Positions 24,339 to 35,817 of a stretch of 64,000 nucleotides of DNA are shown here, piece after piece. Every line of letters begins with the position of its first letter. Position 1 is the stretch's first letter. Below the pieces are notes generated by a model. It ran no database searches. It saw only the letters and a program-made list of their open reading frames with translations, and was not told the DNA's origin. Source of the stretch: Lithobates sylvaticus. Taxonomy: Eukaryota; Chordata; Amphibia; Anura; Ranidae. Position numbers and translations under genes: made by a program. The stretch spans positions 91,573,499-91,637,498 of the forward strand of contig CM053034.1 of assembly GCA_028564925.1 (NCBI GenBank), in the 5' to 3' direction.

Positions 24339-26429
24339 TTGTGCTCATACCGTGTCCACTATTGAGAATTCTGTGTTATTCTGGGTTATTTCACGGCCAT
24401 GGCAGGCCTGTGTGGCTGTGGCATGACTGATAATGCATGTAACCTCCGTTATGATGCATGTCAACTATGGAACAGTCCAGGTGCTTCAGTTTCTGATTTT
24501 GTGTTTGGGGCACAGGATGCCAATCTGTATATGAATAAGAGTTAGATGTAGGGGTTGATTGCCCTGTTTTATATCTTTCATGTATTTGGTTATATATCTT
24601 TGATGCTTGGAGTATATGGCATCAAGGCTATAGCACTCGATTTGAGTGAAGGTTGACTGACCATCAAGCCGAGTCCTCTGAGTTTAAGGTTTTTTCATAA
24701 ATGGGAACATACATCTTTCTAGATTATATGTTGGGAGCATGCACCTCCCCCAATCTAAATTTGGGTGGCGTACTGTGCAAAATCCTATTTTAAATATAAA
24801 TATGAATTTTTATTCATTATTTTAATATATATGGGAGTGACTTTAATGCTACTCACATATTTATTATTTATTTACGTCTATTCCACTGTTGCAAGCTTAT
24901 GTTGCACACATCTTTGCAACAGTTGTATACTAAACCTTGGGAATGAGATGGCTTATTTTATTATAACAAACATCAAATGAGGTTAAGTATCTAAATAATG
25001 TTTGAGAGGATCCCTTATGTCCATCCCGACATTTAGGAATTTTTAAATTTTTTAATTAATTTTTTGTTTTTATTTCCATTCAATTTTTATTTTTATTTTA
25101 CTTCCTTTTTTATAATTGTTTTTTTATATAATTGTTATTTTTTTACCTGATATATCCAAATCTCACACAGGAAGTATGAGGTGATGGATGTATCTAGAAT
25201 TTTATAGTTATGGTATGAGGCGGCAGTTTTGAATGTCCCCCATGCTCAGTTTAAAGACAACTTCCGCTATTAGACTAAGGAAATAGCGAGGATAACACAG
25301 CATGTCTTATACATTATAATTATTTTGCTTTGGACGTGTGACGGATGTTTAGTCCGGTTTCACACTGTGCTGCTAGCCTTTTTATGTTTTTCTTTTGGAG
25401 TTTGGGGCACAGTGCTGTAGCGGCTCTGTGTCCTTGTCTCTGTGTGAATGCATAGCAGGCATGTCTATTGTAACACACTCTGCGAGCCGCAGATCTCGTG
25501 AGTATTGAGCTGACAGAGCGATCCTCGCATATGATTGGAGGTTCAGGACGAGGCTTGGTCAGTCGGCAGTGACATAAAAGAGAGGTGACGCGGTGCGCCG
25601 CCCATGCCCCTGGACGACGCAATTCTATTGCGAAACCGGTAGGGCGGAGCGACGCGCTGACGTCACCTCTATTGCTGTATTGGGATTCCAGGAAGGACGG
25701 GTCTGTGTTGTTTGCGTCCGGCCGGCGCATTATACTTAAGGCTCAACTCCGCTTGTTTAAGATGTAAGTGCATTTATTTTTATTGTTTAAATAAACCTTG
25801 GATTTTACACTATTGGAGTCCCTTCTCTTTTTCATGGGCATTGGTACACACCGCTGAGCCTGCATTGAGAGCTTTACCTAAGAGTTTGGAGTGGCCTGTC
25901 CAGGTTGTGAGAGTCTGTCATATCACCCAGGATCCGAGGAGAGATGCATTTCTGTTCAGGCTTACCATGACACTGTGTAATGGTGTGTCATGGGGATTTG
26001 GTAAGAAGTAAATCCTATCTTGCTTCCCTTGGTGGTGGATCACTTGAGATTTGAAGACCATTTCTGGATGGACTGATACTCTTCTGCTATATTTTTATTT
26101 TTATGTTGCACGGGTGGAAACATCATTCAATTACACTCAATATATTTGGACCTTTTTCCCTTCCTTTTTTACTGGATTTTAGCACTATATATTCATGTTC
26201 ATTTAGGCTTATATGTGATATATGATCATTTATTAATGAGTGGGGAAGTTATAGATTGTTATATGATTTATTGTATTCATTTAGCAATTTTTCCTGATCT
26301 GAGGAGGGTCATATCCCCCCTTTTTTTTCACAGGTATTGCACTTATTTACATTACTGACTGGGGTTGGTAATAAGCACTGTTAATTCATTGGATGCATAT
26401 TTTTGGTTTAGCGCTGCTCTTTTCACTTT
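24339..26429 (+). other. Penelope-like element, downstream region of plus copy
   Basis: This region has no gene. It is the inverted partner of 12,396-14,385 plus 19,753-20,395. It contains the hammerhead-like motif at 25,606 and ends ...agcgctgctcttttcactttc at the target-site duplication. It also serves as the uninserted reference for the two insertions in the left arm. Confidence 0.8.
25606..25645 (+). ncRNA. Hammerhead-like motif, right arm of Penelope element
   Basis: Stem I GCCC/GGGC, a core-like CTGGACGA, stem II GCAAT/ATTGC, GAAA and self-complementary ACCGGT before an A. The layout matches a hammerhead with a very short stem III, but two extra bases in the core region make catalysis uncertain. 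Confidence 0.45.
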
Positions 26430-26583
26430 CCACACACAAGGCTGGCTGCTCGGCAAGAGCCTGGGAGCTAAGTTGAAAGGACACCAGTTGAATCCACACT
26501 CGTACGGTATCGCCGGACCGGCTGCAAGATACTGGTACCATATGAGGGTTCTTTAAGCTCATTTATCCTTCAGTTACAACTTA

Positions 26584-28108
26584 TGCGGCGTACACACGAG
26601 TGGACTTTCCCGCGGGATTGTCCGCCGGACTGGAGTCTGCTGGACAATCCACCCGTGTGTGGGCGCTGGTGGACTTTTTCCTGCCAAAAGTCCGGCGGAC
26701 TAATGCCGCGTACACACGAAGGGACTTTTCCCGGCGGACCTAAGTCCAGCGGACAATCCGCTGGACTTTCCAGCTGGGTCCGCTGGACTAAAAAGCGAAC
26801 GGACTTGACCACACACGATCACGCAAAAAGTCCGACGGTTCACGCGATGACGTACAGCAAGTACGACGGGACTATAAAACGAAAAATACAAGAAAAATAC
26901 TTGCTACTGAGCATGCGTCCTTTTTGGTCCGCCGGACCATACTACACACGGCCGGATTGTCCGCTGGACTTGGCAATAATTTTAAAACAAAACTTAAAAC
27001 TTTAGTCCGCCGTACTTTGGCCAAAAAAAGTCCGCCGGCGCCCACACACGAGGGGATTATCCGCTCGACTTCGGTCCAGCGGATAATCCCGCGGGATAGT
27101 CCCTTCGTGTGTACGCGGCATAAGTTTTAAGTTCAGACTTAAAATTGTCCGCTGGACTCGCGAGTCCAGCGCACAATCCCGCGGTCTGTGTGCTAGTCCG
27201 CGGGACTTTTGGAAATGAACGGACTTGCCGACACAAGATCGGAAAGTCCGTTAATTTAGAACGTGACTTTAGGTAGACGGGACTAGCGAAGGCAGTGAAT
27301 ACCTGGCATGGATTTAAAGGGAATCCCTACGCCGAAAAAACGGCGAGGGGTCCCCCCCAAATCCATCTCAGACCCTTATCCAAGCACGCAGCCCGGCCGG
27401 CCAGGAAAGGGGTGGGGACAAGAGAGCGCCCCCCCTCCTGAGCCGTACCAGGCCGCGTGCCCTCAACATGGGGGGTGCCCTGGGGAAAGGGGGGCCGTGC
27501 GGCTCCCACCCCAAAGCACCTTGTCCCCATGTTGATGAGGACAAGGGCCTCTTCCCGGCAACCCTGGCGGTTGGTTGTCGGGGTCTGCAGGGGTGGGCTT
27601 ATCGGAATCCGGGAGCCGCATGGCCCCCCTTTCCCCAGGGCACCCCCCATGTCGAGGGCATGCGGCCTGGTACAGCTCAGGAGGGGGGGGAGCTCGCTCG
27701 TCCCCACCCCTTTCCTGGCCGGCCGGCCGGGCTGCATGCTCGGATAAGGGTCTGAGATGGATTTGGGGGGGACCCCATGCCGTTTTTTTGGCAAAGGGAT
27801 TCCCTTTAAATCCATGCCAGGTGATGGGGCTAGCGCGGCGGCATTCACTGCCTTTGCTAGTCCCGTCTACCTGGAGTCACGTTCTAAATGAATGGACTTT
27901 CCGATCGTGTGTCGGCAAGTCCGTTCTTTTCCAAAAGTCCCGCAGACTTTTTCCTGCGGATTGTCCGCCGGAAAAGTCCGGCCGTGTGTGGGCAAGTCCA
28001 CATGCTCGGAAAGTCCGGCGGACCTCCGCTGGAAAGTCCGGCCGTTTGTCCGCTGGACTAGGTCCGGCGGACAATCCCGCCGGAAAGTCCGGGCATGTGT
28101 ACGCCGCA
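26584..28108. mobile_element. Harbinger-like palindromic element with G-rich interior
   Basis: The ends TGCGGCGTACACACG and GTGTACGCCGCA are inverted repeats bordered by TTA on the left and TAA on the right. Sub-terminal sequence is full of GTCCGC/CCGGAC words. The interior (about 27,250-27,890) is a second inverted repeat: gcagtgaatacctggcatgg and ccatgccaggtgatgg flank a G/C-rich core. That core is shared with the palindromes at 58,405-63,620. A younger MITE is nested at 26,704-27,120. The several open frames are artefacts of high GC content. Confidence 0.75.
26704..27120. mobile_element. Harbinger-like MITE nested in the larger Harbinger-like element
   Basis: Inverted ends TGCCGCGTACACACG and CGTGTGTACGCGGCA, with the target duplication TAA at 26,701-26,703 and 27,121-27,123. 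It is 417 bp, noncoding, and similar in its ends to its host element, so related elements inserted into each other. Confidence 0.88.
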
Positions 28109-28111
28109 TAA

Positions 28112-28464
28112 GTCTGTGGCAGAGACTTTTCACCTACAAGAGTTACAACTAAGTCTGTGGTAGAGACTTTGCTTTATTTGAATCACCTATCGCCTGCTAA
28201 GTCTACTGAGAAGGAGATTTATCCGATAGCTGTACCGTCCAGTTGCGAATGGCTATTCCCTGGAGTTTATAGCCAGAAACATTCTGTTACACACAGTTCC
28301 AAGAGTACCTGAACTTCCTACCTATACCCTCTATTCCCTCATTGAGAGACTGTGTTTTGTCTAACGTTTTGCAAATAAAAATCCCTAAAGTGGATCCAGT
28401 GTCAGTTTCTACAGTTCTTTGGGCCATCTATCTTGGGACACATACGAGGTCAAGAAGGTAAGGG
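28112..28464. other. LTR-like remnant between two MITEs
   Basis: No gene is seen. This is part of the putative solo LTR, with an AATAAA near 28,373. The words gttacaacttaagtctgtgg around the MITE site and gttacaactaagtctgtggt just after form a local tandem pair. Confidence 0.4.
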
Positions 28465-28467
28465 TAA

Positions 28468-28890
28468 TGCCCCGTACACACGGTCGGAAAATCCGACCAC
28501 AAAATCCATCGGATTTTTTCCGACTGATTTTGTCCGACACTGGTGTTGCATACACACGGTCGGACAAAGTTGTCGGAAAATCCGATCATTCTGAACGTGG
28601 TGACGTTTGTTGCCTACGACGGGACTACGTAGAGGCTAGTAGCCAATAGCTTGGGTCTTGTAATGTGATCTGAGCATGCGTAGCACTTTGTCCATCGGAA
28701 TTCGCTACACACGATCGGAAAAAGTCCGATAGGACTTTGTTGTCGGAAAATTTGAGAGCAGGAGATAAAACTTTGTCCGACGGAAAATCCGATGGAAAAT
28801 GTCCGATGGAGCCTACACACGGTCGGAATTTCCGACAACATTGTCCGATAGGACATTTTCCATCGGAAAATCCGACCGTGTGTATGGGGC
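28468..28890. mobile_element. PIF/Harbinger-like MITE
   Basis: The ends TGCCCCGTACACACGG and CCGTGTGTATGGGGC, with interior GTCGGAAAATCCGA words, match the MITE at 21-435. It is flanked by TAA on the left and tTTA on the right. An unexpected 15-bp repeat agaaggtaagggtaa also lies on both sides (28,453-28,467 and 28,894-28,908). Confidence 0.8.
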
Positions 28891-28950
28891 TTTAGAAGGT
28901 AAGGGTAAGCCCAAAAATAACCAGCAGCTCCTTCGGGGGTTAGTGCTACA

Positions 28951-29862
<912 letters not shown>

Positions 29863-31375
29863 TACTCTTCTTGCTTTCTCATCTGCCCTGGGCTAGGTGC
29901 CCATTGCAGTATGCTCCCCAGCCCACTGCTGATGCATCTGACGGGACCACTATTGGTATTGGTGGATTGAGTTGATGACAGTTCGCTAGATTGGTCGGCT
30001 TCGGCCACCAATTGAGGGAATTTTTCATTATCAGTAATAAACTGATCCACTGGTGAGTGGATCGGCTCCTCCTTTGTTTTAAGAATTCCATTTGAAACGT
30101 CCTTATTTGCCAATGGGTCCATTTTACCATTGGAATTGTGGCTGCTAATGATCCCAATAGTCTGAGCCAGTGAGCTGCCGAGAGGTATGACGGGTTGTTA
30201 TTCTTTCTAGTCTGGAGATTAATGCTGTTGTTTTCTCTGGAGGGAGTTCCACCGTGTTCTTCTCGGTATCCAAAATGGCTCCCAGGAATAACATTTTCCG
30301 TGTGGGTATTGGATGACTCTTCTGCCAATTGATGATCCAACCTAAATTCAACAATGTTTTGACTAAGATCTCCCTATATTCTGTTAAAGTTTGAGGTCTT
30401 TGGGCTACTAGGAGGACATTGTCCAAGTAGTGGAACACTCGCAGGCCCTGTTTGCGTAACCTGGCTATGGCTGGGAGTAGTACCTTGGAAAATGTTCTCA
30501 GGGATGTTGATAGGCCGAATGGTAAGCAGACAAATTAAAAGTGGTATTACATTATTGCAAAGCGCAAATATTTGTGGCAATGTTGATTTACTAGGACATG
30601 TCCTTCAAGTCCAAGGACAACATCCACTCCTCCTGTTTAATGGCTTGTATGACTGATTGTAGAGATTCCATTCGGAACTTCTGTACCTTTATGTACTGCT
30701 TCAAATTCTTAGAGGTCTAATACCGGTCTTAGGTCACCTGCTTTTTTCTTGATTAAGAAAAGAGGAGAATAGAATCCCTAATATCTTTCTTGACTGGGGA
30801 CCGGCTCTATCGCTCTCTTCTGTAAGAGTAACTGGACGTACCCGAGAACTATTTGTGTTTTGTGTTGGCATCAGGGGAGTTTTGTGCAGGTAAATCGGGG
30901 TAGCTCTGGAGGGTTCAGAAATTCCCAACGATGGCCCTCCTGATTTATCTTCATGGCCCAAGGGTCTTCGATCTGTTCCACCCAAACTTGTGCAAATTGG
31001 CGTAGTTGGGTACCAACTTGGCCAGCTTTGAGGGAGAGACCCTCAAAAGGGTTTCTGCGTCGTGCCCTGTTTAGCTTTGTTTACCTGTGTGACTGACATT
31101 TGAGGGTTCCTCCAACCTCGTCTGACTTTTTTGTTTGTTCCAAATGACCTTCTGCCTCTTAGTTTATTTGTGAATTGTCTTCTTTCTGGCTGGGGTTGAC
31201 GCCTGGGCTTCGGATCTTGTGGGATCAACCCTGACTTGCCCCTGTCACCTTCGAGATAGCAACTTTTAGCTTGCTACCAAACAAGGCCTTTCCATCAAAA
31301 GGAATATGGCACCAATTGAACCTGTCTACCGTCCATGGCTTGAGCCATAGGGCTCTTTTCAATAAATCTAATTTA
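29863..31375 (-). mobile_element. DIRS-type retroelement, upstream fragment (fossil)
   Basis: Minus-strand translation shows the end of a gag-like protein (LLKRALWLKPWTVDRFNWCH, near 31,350), then reverse transcriptase (FHYLDNVLLVAQRP, LNLGWIINWQKS, FLGAILDTEK) and the start of RNase H (PSDASAVGWGAYCNGHLAQG, near 29,900). Order and strand match the fragment at 1-1,027, which begins later in the same protein series. It has several breaks and is not functional. Confidence 0.8.
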
Positions 31376-32221
31376 AAAACTCATGCTGAAGCGCTAAATC
31401 AAAATGAATACAAACGAAAATAAGAATGAGACTGCAGCTGATGCACAAAGGTGCTAAAACCTTAAAGCGATGTATGAAACAGCGCTAGCAGCCTATATCA
31501 AACAATATACATCCTGGTTAATGATGCCTTATACATCAATGTATTTGTGACATAATAAAACAACAAAAAAATGTATACACAAAATCTGAAAAGTGCCTGG
31601 TGCTTCTGTAAAAAGTACAATATTGTTCCAAAACTTTAAACAAGTGAGGTGGCTTCCACGTGGTGTGCGTTTCACGGAGGCAGAAATTGCGTCACTGGTT
31701 TAGCATGAACCAGAAGTACGTTTATGCGTTTCGCCCCTCCTCCAGGCGTCATCAAAGGACATCACTTCCAGTTCCGTTACAATCTATTTATACCTGAGTA
31801 TATCACTCCTCCCTCTGGGGAGGGCAAAGTGATCGAGTACGACCAGTGTGTGAAAAAACACTGACTTCCTTCTCTTACATCATTTCCTGTTGCCAAATAT
31901 AAAACTTTAACACAAACAGAAGCCCACACAGACAAAATTGCATGTGCGGCTATAAAACTACAATAAAACACATAATGCGATAGACATATCTGCAAAAAGA
32001 TTGCCAATACATAGTAAACAATATATAAACAATTAAGAAAAAATATAGAAATAAAAATAGTGATGAAAAAATATAATACTAAAAATAAAAGTGAAAGGAA
32101 AATAAAAATAAAATTAAATTAAAATTAAAAGTAAAAACAAAAAATGAAAATAAAATTAAAAATAAAAATAAAATTAAAAATACAAGAAATAAAAATAAAA
32201 ATAAAATATAAATATGAAGAA
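31376..32221 (-). mobile_element. Penelope-like element noncoding fragment
   Basis: The left edge tgaagcgctaaatcaaaatg resembles the terminal agcgctaaacc of the 12-26-kb element. On the minus strand near 31,762-31,720 a hammerhead-like series (TTTGATGAC, GCC...GGC, GAAACGCATA) is visible but imperfect. The segment ends in an A/T-rich low-complexity tract (32,030-32,220). No coding region is seen. It seems to interrupt DIRS-derived sequence, but I could not find clean target duplications. Confidence 0.45.
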
Positions 32222-32968
32222 GACATTCTGCAGCTCTCGGTTCTCCCTCTTACCTGGCATCCACTGTGTGCACTCTCTCCTGTTTGTGCACTGTTTTGCT
32301 GTGTTTCCTTCATTATAAGGGCATGGTGTCCAGGTCTCCACGGATTATTACAGCCTCCACCGGCCATTCCCAGCAAACCGGAAGTCGGCCTGATGCCATC
32401 TTGGTACACCTCCCATCCATTGGACGCCATCTTAGATTGACAGCTCTTAGCCCAGCTGCTGAAAGTCCTCCACCGCCATTTTGGAAGTAGGTGCTGCCCT
32501 GGCTTTAATGTCCCGCTGTCTGCTAGCCTCATGGCCGCTTGGCGAGTGTCCCAGGCCCCTAACTCCATAAGCGGGATGCCCTGTGCTCATGAAGTGTAGT
32601 GCCAGTAATGGGGGAAACCATGCTTCCTGAATGTATGAGGGGGGAGAATCGTCTCCTACCTGCCACCAGAGACCAGTATCCCAGCATCTGGGTCTGGGGG
32701 GGGGTCTCCCTCGTATGGAAAATTTACAACTGAACAGAGGGGCTTCGCCACAGGAAAGAGACTAAACCTGTGCAGCTAGCCAGATGAATCCGGCAAGGTG
32801 AGGGTAAAAAAAAATCTTCTTTCTGTAGTTATAACTGTCTGAGCATTTGAGGAAAGAAAAGAGAATGCTGCTTAGGGAGAGGCAACTTATTTAAATATAG
32901 TATAACCTGTACTGATTGGGCGAGAGGCGGAGCTTGTCCCCATACGTGTATGCTGTCATGCTTGTGTC
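32222..32968 (-). other. Possible DIRS leader/terminal region
   Basis: A minus-strand open frame (32,125-32,568, MELGAWDTRQAAMRLADSG...) has no recognised domain and runs into low-complexity sequence. The sequence from 32,580 to 32,960 (gcccaatcagtacagg, aagctccgcctctcgcc on the minus strand) looks like leader sequence upstream of the DIRS fragment. This is inference from position; no gene is supported. Confidence 0.3.
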
Positions 32969-33123
32969 AGGAAAGCTCTATTTGTGGGAAAAGAATAACA
33001 TCAATTTTATTTGGATACAATGTTGCATGCCCACGCAATTGACAGGTAAAATAATGCAGTGCCGTATCGCAAAAAAAGGCCTGATCATTAAGGGGGTAAA
33101 TCTTTCCGGGGCTGAAGTGGTTA
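32969..33123 (+). mobile_element. piggyBac-like MITE, 3' fragment
   Basis: It aligns with 61,670-61,824: aaagctctatttgtgggaaa, cagtgccgtatcgcaaaaa, and the end ctgaagtggTTAA. Only the right part of the family is present. Confidence 0.65.
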
Positions 33124-33368
33124 AAATAATCCATTGGGGTACCCCAGGTGTCCCCATTGGAAGATTTCCCCACTATTACTTTACTGGGGACAAATCTAAG
33201 ATTTTGAATTTTCTTTTACTTCCACTTTCAATGATAACAGTAAACTGGACAAATAGAGAGAGTGAATATCCCTAACAGGGGCACAGACAGCAATAAAAAC
33301 CCGACAGTGGTTCTAATCCCTCTCTACTCAATCCAAACGAATAAAAAAAGGATCTGCCTTTAGTTATA
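33124..33368. other. Unassigned interspersed sequence
   Basis: No gene. AT-rich unique-looking sequence (ttgaattttcttttacttcc, atagagagagtgaatatccc) lies between the MITE fragment and the hAT nest. I suspect a dispersed repeat but cannot name it. Confidence 0.3.
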
Positions 33369-33560
33369 CTTTAAGTCAGGGGTCTTCAAACTATGACCCA
33401 GTCATGCCTAGTCATGTCTGTGAATAGGGATGAGCCGAACACCCCCGGGTTCGGTTCGCACCAGAACCTTCGAACCGACCGAAAGTTCGCGCGAATTTTC
33501 GAACCCTATACGTTATAATGGACGCGAACGTTCGAAATCAAAAGTGCTAATTACAACGGC

Positions 33561-34287
33561 CAATATGCATGTTAATGTCATAAAACAGGTTTGGGGACCC
33601 GGGTCCTGCCCCAGGGGACATATATCAATGCAAAAAGAACTTTTAAAAACTAACGTTTTTTCGGGAGCAGTCATTTTAATGATGCATAAAGTGAAAAAAA
33701 AAAAAGTGAAATTTTCCTTTAAATATGGTACCTGGGGGGTGTCTAAAGTATGCCTGTGAAGTGGCATGTGTTTCCCGTGTTTAGAACTGTCCTTGCACAA
33801 AATGACATTTGTAAAGGAAAAAAAGAAGCCATTTAAAACCACTTGCGGATTTAGGTTTGTTCTTAAGTAGAATCTGAACAGGTACATTATGAAGTGTAGC
33901 TCCATCCCAAAAAAATCTATTTTTAAGCTTTTTGGAGAACATAGGGAGGGGTTATCACCCCTGTAACATTTGCTGTCTTTGCACATCTGTTCAGAACATG
34001 TCACCTAACTTTCCGTCCCAATGACAAATGTTTTTGGAAAAAGTGGGGTTTTAATTGAAACAAGGATTGGTGATAAAGTATCAGTAGAGAGGAGATACCT
34101 TTTTCCCAAATTAAATCTAACAGGATAGAATTTCCCTTCCTAGGGGTAGATTTCCTCTCACTTCCTGTTTTCTCTTTCCATTTGCAAGTAGGAGTCGTTT
34201 GTAAGTTGGATGTTTGAAAGTAGGGGCCTGGCGTATATACTCTGCAGAAATTTGCCCTATTAGATGTTGGTGTAGCCACAAGACTGG
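33561..34287. other. hAT 3' noncoding region
   Basis: No gene. AT-rich sequence lies between the terminal repeat (which includes cgaacc/ggttcg words, 33,447-33,510) and the tandem arrays. Confidence 0.5.
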
Positions 34288-34790
34288 TGGGCACAGGAAT
34301 GGGCCCTGCTGTGAGTTAATAGATCAAGATTTGTAATTGCATGCACCTGTTGAACAGGGCAGAAAAATTGGGGGTGGTGGTGGTGGTGGTGGTGGACGGT
34401 TTTGCCACAAGACTGTAAGCTCTCACAGTTACTCTTGGTGGGCGCAGGAATGGGCCCTGCTGTGAGTTATTAGATCAAGATTTGTAATTGCAAGCACCTG
34501 ATGAACAGGGCAGAAAAATTGGGCCTTTGGCGGTGGTGGTGGACGGTGTTGCCACAAGACTGTAGGCCCTCATAGTTACTCTTGGTGGGCGCAGGAATGG
34601 GCCCTGCTGTGAGTTATTAGATCAAGATTTGTAATTGCAAGCACCTGATGAACAGGGCAGAAAAATTGGGCCTTTGGCGGTGGTGGTGGACGGTGTTGCC
34701 ACAAGACTGCAGGCCCTCATAGTTACTCTTGGTGGGCGCAGGAATGGGCCCTGCTGTGAACTATTAGATCAAGATTTGTAATTACCCGCC
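34288..34790. repeat. About 147-bp tandem repeat, type 1 (3-4 units)
   Basis: Units start gggcgcaggaatgggccctg at about 34,288, 34,440, 34,587 and 34,733. The first holds an expanded (ggt)n run. Related through gttgaacagggcagaaaaatt to the neighbouring array. Confidence 0.85.
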
Positions 34791-35715
34791 CCTGTTAAAC
34801 AGGGGCTGAAAAATTGTGCCTTAGGCACTGGTGCTGGTGCCACAACACTGCAACCCCTCACAGAGACTGTACTTGGAGCACAGCAGTCACACGTGTTGCG
34901 AAGCATTTTTTTAAAAAATTGTAAGTACACGCCCCTGTTATACAGGGGCTGAAAAATTGTGCCTTAAGCACTGGTGCTGGTGCCACAACACTGCAACCCG
35001 GCCCTCACAGATACTGTACTTGGAGCACAGCAGTCACACGTGTTGCGAAGCATTTTTTTAAAAAATTGTAAGTACACGCCCCTGTTAAACAGGGGCTGAA
35101 AAATTGTGCCTTAGGCACTGGTGCTGGTGCCACAACACTGCAACCCGGCCCTCACAGATACTGTACTTGGAGCACAGCAGTCACACGTGTTGCGAAGCAT
35201 TTTTTTTAAAAATTGTAAGTACCCGCCCCTGTTAAACAGGGGCTGAAAAATTGTGCCTTAGGCACTGGTGCTGGTGCCACAACACTGCAACCCGGCCCTC
35301 ACAGATACTGTACTTGGAGCACAGCAGTCACACGTGTTGCGAAGCATTTTTTTAAAAAATTGTAAGTACACGCCCCTGTTAAACAGGGGCTGAAAAATTG
35401 TGCCTTAGGCACTGGTGCTGGTGCCACAACACTGCAACCCGGCCCTCACAGATACTGTACTTGGAGCACAGCAGTCACACGTGTTGCGAAGCATTTTTTT
35501 AAAAAATTGTAAGTACCCGCCCCTGTTAAACAGGGGCTGAAAAATTGTGCCTTAGGCACTGGTGCTGGTGCCACAACACTGCAACACGGCCCTCACAGAG
35601 ACTGTACTTGGAGCACAGCAGTCACACGTGTTGCGAAGCATTTTTTTAAAAAATTGTAAGTACACGCCCCTGTTAAACAGGGGCTGAAAAATTGTGCCTT
35701 AGGCACTGGTGTGGT
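34791..35715. repeat. 147-bp tandem array, type 2 (about 6.5 units)
   Basis: The word ggggctgaaaaattgtgcc occurs at 34,802, 34,945, 35,092, 35,239, 35,386, 35,533 and 35,680, which is exactly 147 bp apart after the first interval. Each unit also has cagcagtcacacgtgttgcg and a T/A tract. It lies just downstream of the transposase stop. Confidence 0.95.
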
Positions 35716-35817
35716 GGCATGGATCATTGAGGAGGAGGAAGAGGATAGTCAGTGAACATAAGAGGACAGTCACTCAGCATCAGCATAGGCAGTCTTGAAG
35801 GGATGTGACATTAAAAA

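Larger units (their letters stand above)
12268..26429. mobile_element. Penelope-like element, head-to-head inverted dimer
   Basis: It is flanked by a perfect 14-bp duplication, ccacacacaaggct (12,254-12,267 and 26,430-26,443). A minus copy (about 12,396-22,042, with two later insertions) and a plus copy (about 22,042-26,429) share the reverse transcriptase/GIY-YIG coding region and about 2 kb of downstream sequence in inverted orientation. The minus copy lacks the N-terminal part of the coding region and the plus copy is longer. About 128 bp at the far left (12,268-12,396) has no partner on the right. Inverted, truncated partner copies are a known habit of Penelope-like elements. Confidence 0.85.
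11737..28950 (+). mobile_element. Solo-LTR-like fossil, split by later insertions
   Basis: The left edge TGTAGTGCCGGG and right edge TTAGTGCTACA give short TG...CA inverted ends, with tata on both sides as a possible 4-bp target duplication in the AT-rich repeat. After removing the Penelope-like insertion (12,268-26,429) and the Harbinger-like elements (26,584-28,108; 28,468-28,890), about 1.1 kb remains, with an AATAAA near 28,373. No internal gag-pol is present, as expected of a solo LTR. The assignment is inferred from the ends and size only; it could be another kind of repeat. Confidence 0.45.

Noticed and set aside
27308-28150. Open frames in the Harbinger-like element
   Set aside because: Same reason: mirrored frames in a GC-rich inverted repeat, with no transposase motifs.
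33430-34294. Short frames in the hAT 3' region as an accessory hAT gene
   Set aside because: Low-complexity, no domain, and not conserved within the window.
34791-35715. 147-bp period as a nucleosome-phasing signal
   Set aside because: The match to 147 bp is exact but a single array cannot show phasing. Copy-length slippage is enough to explain it.
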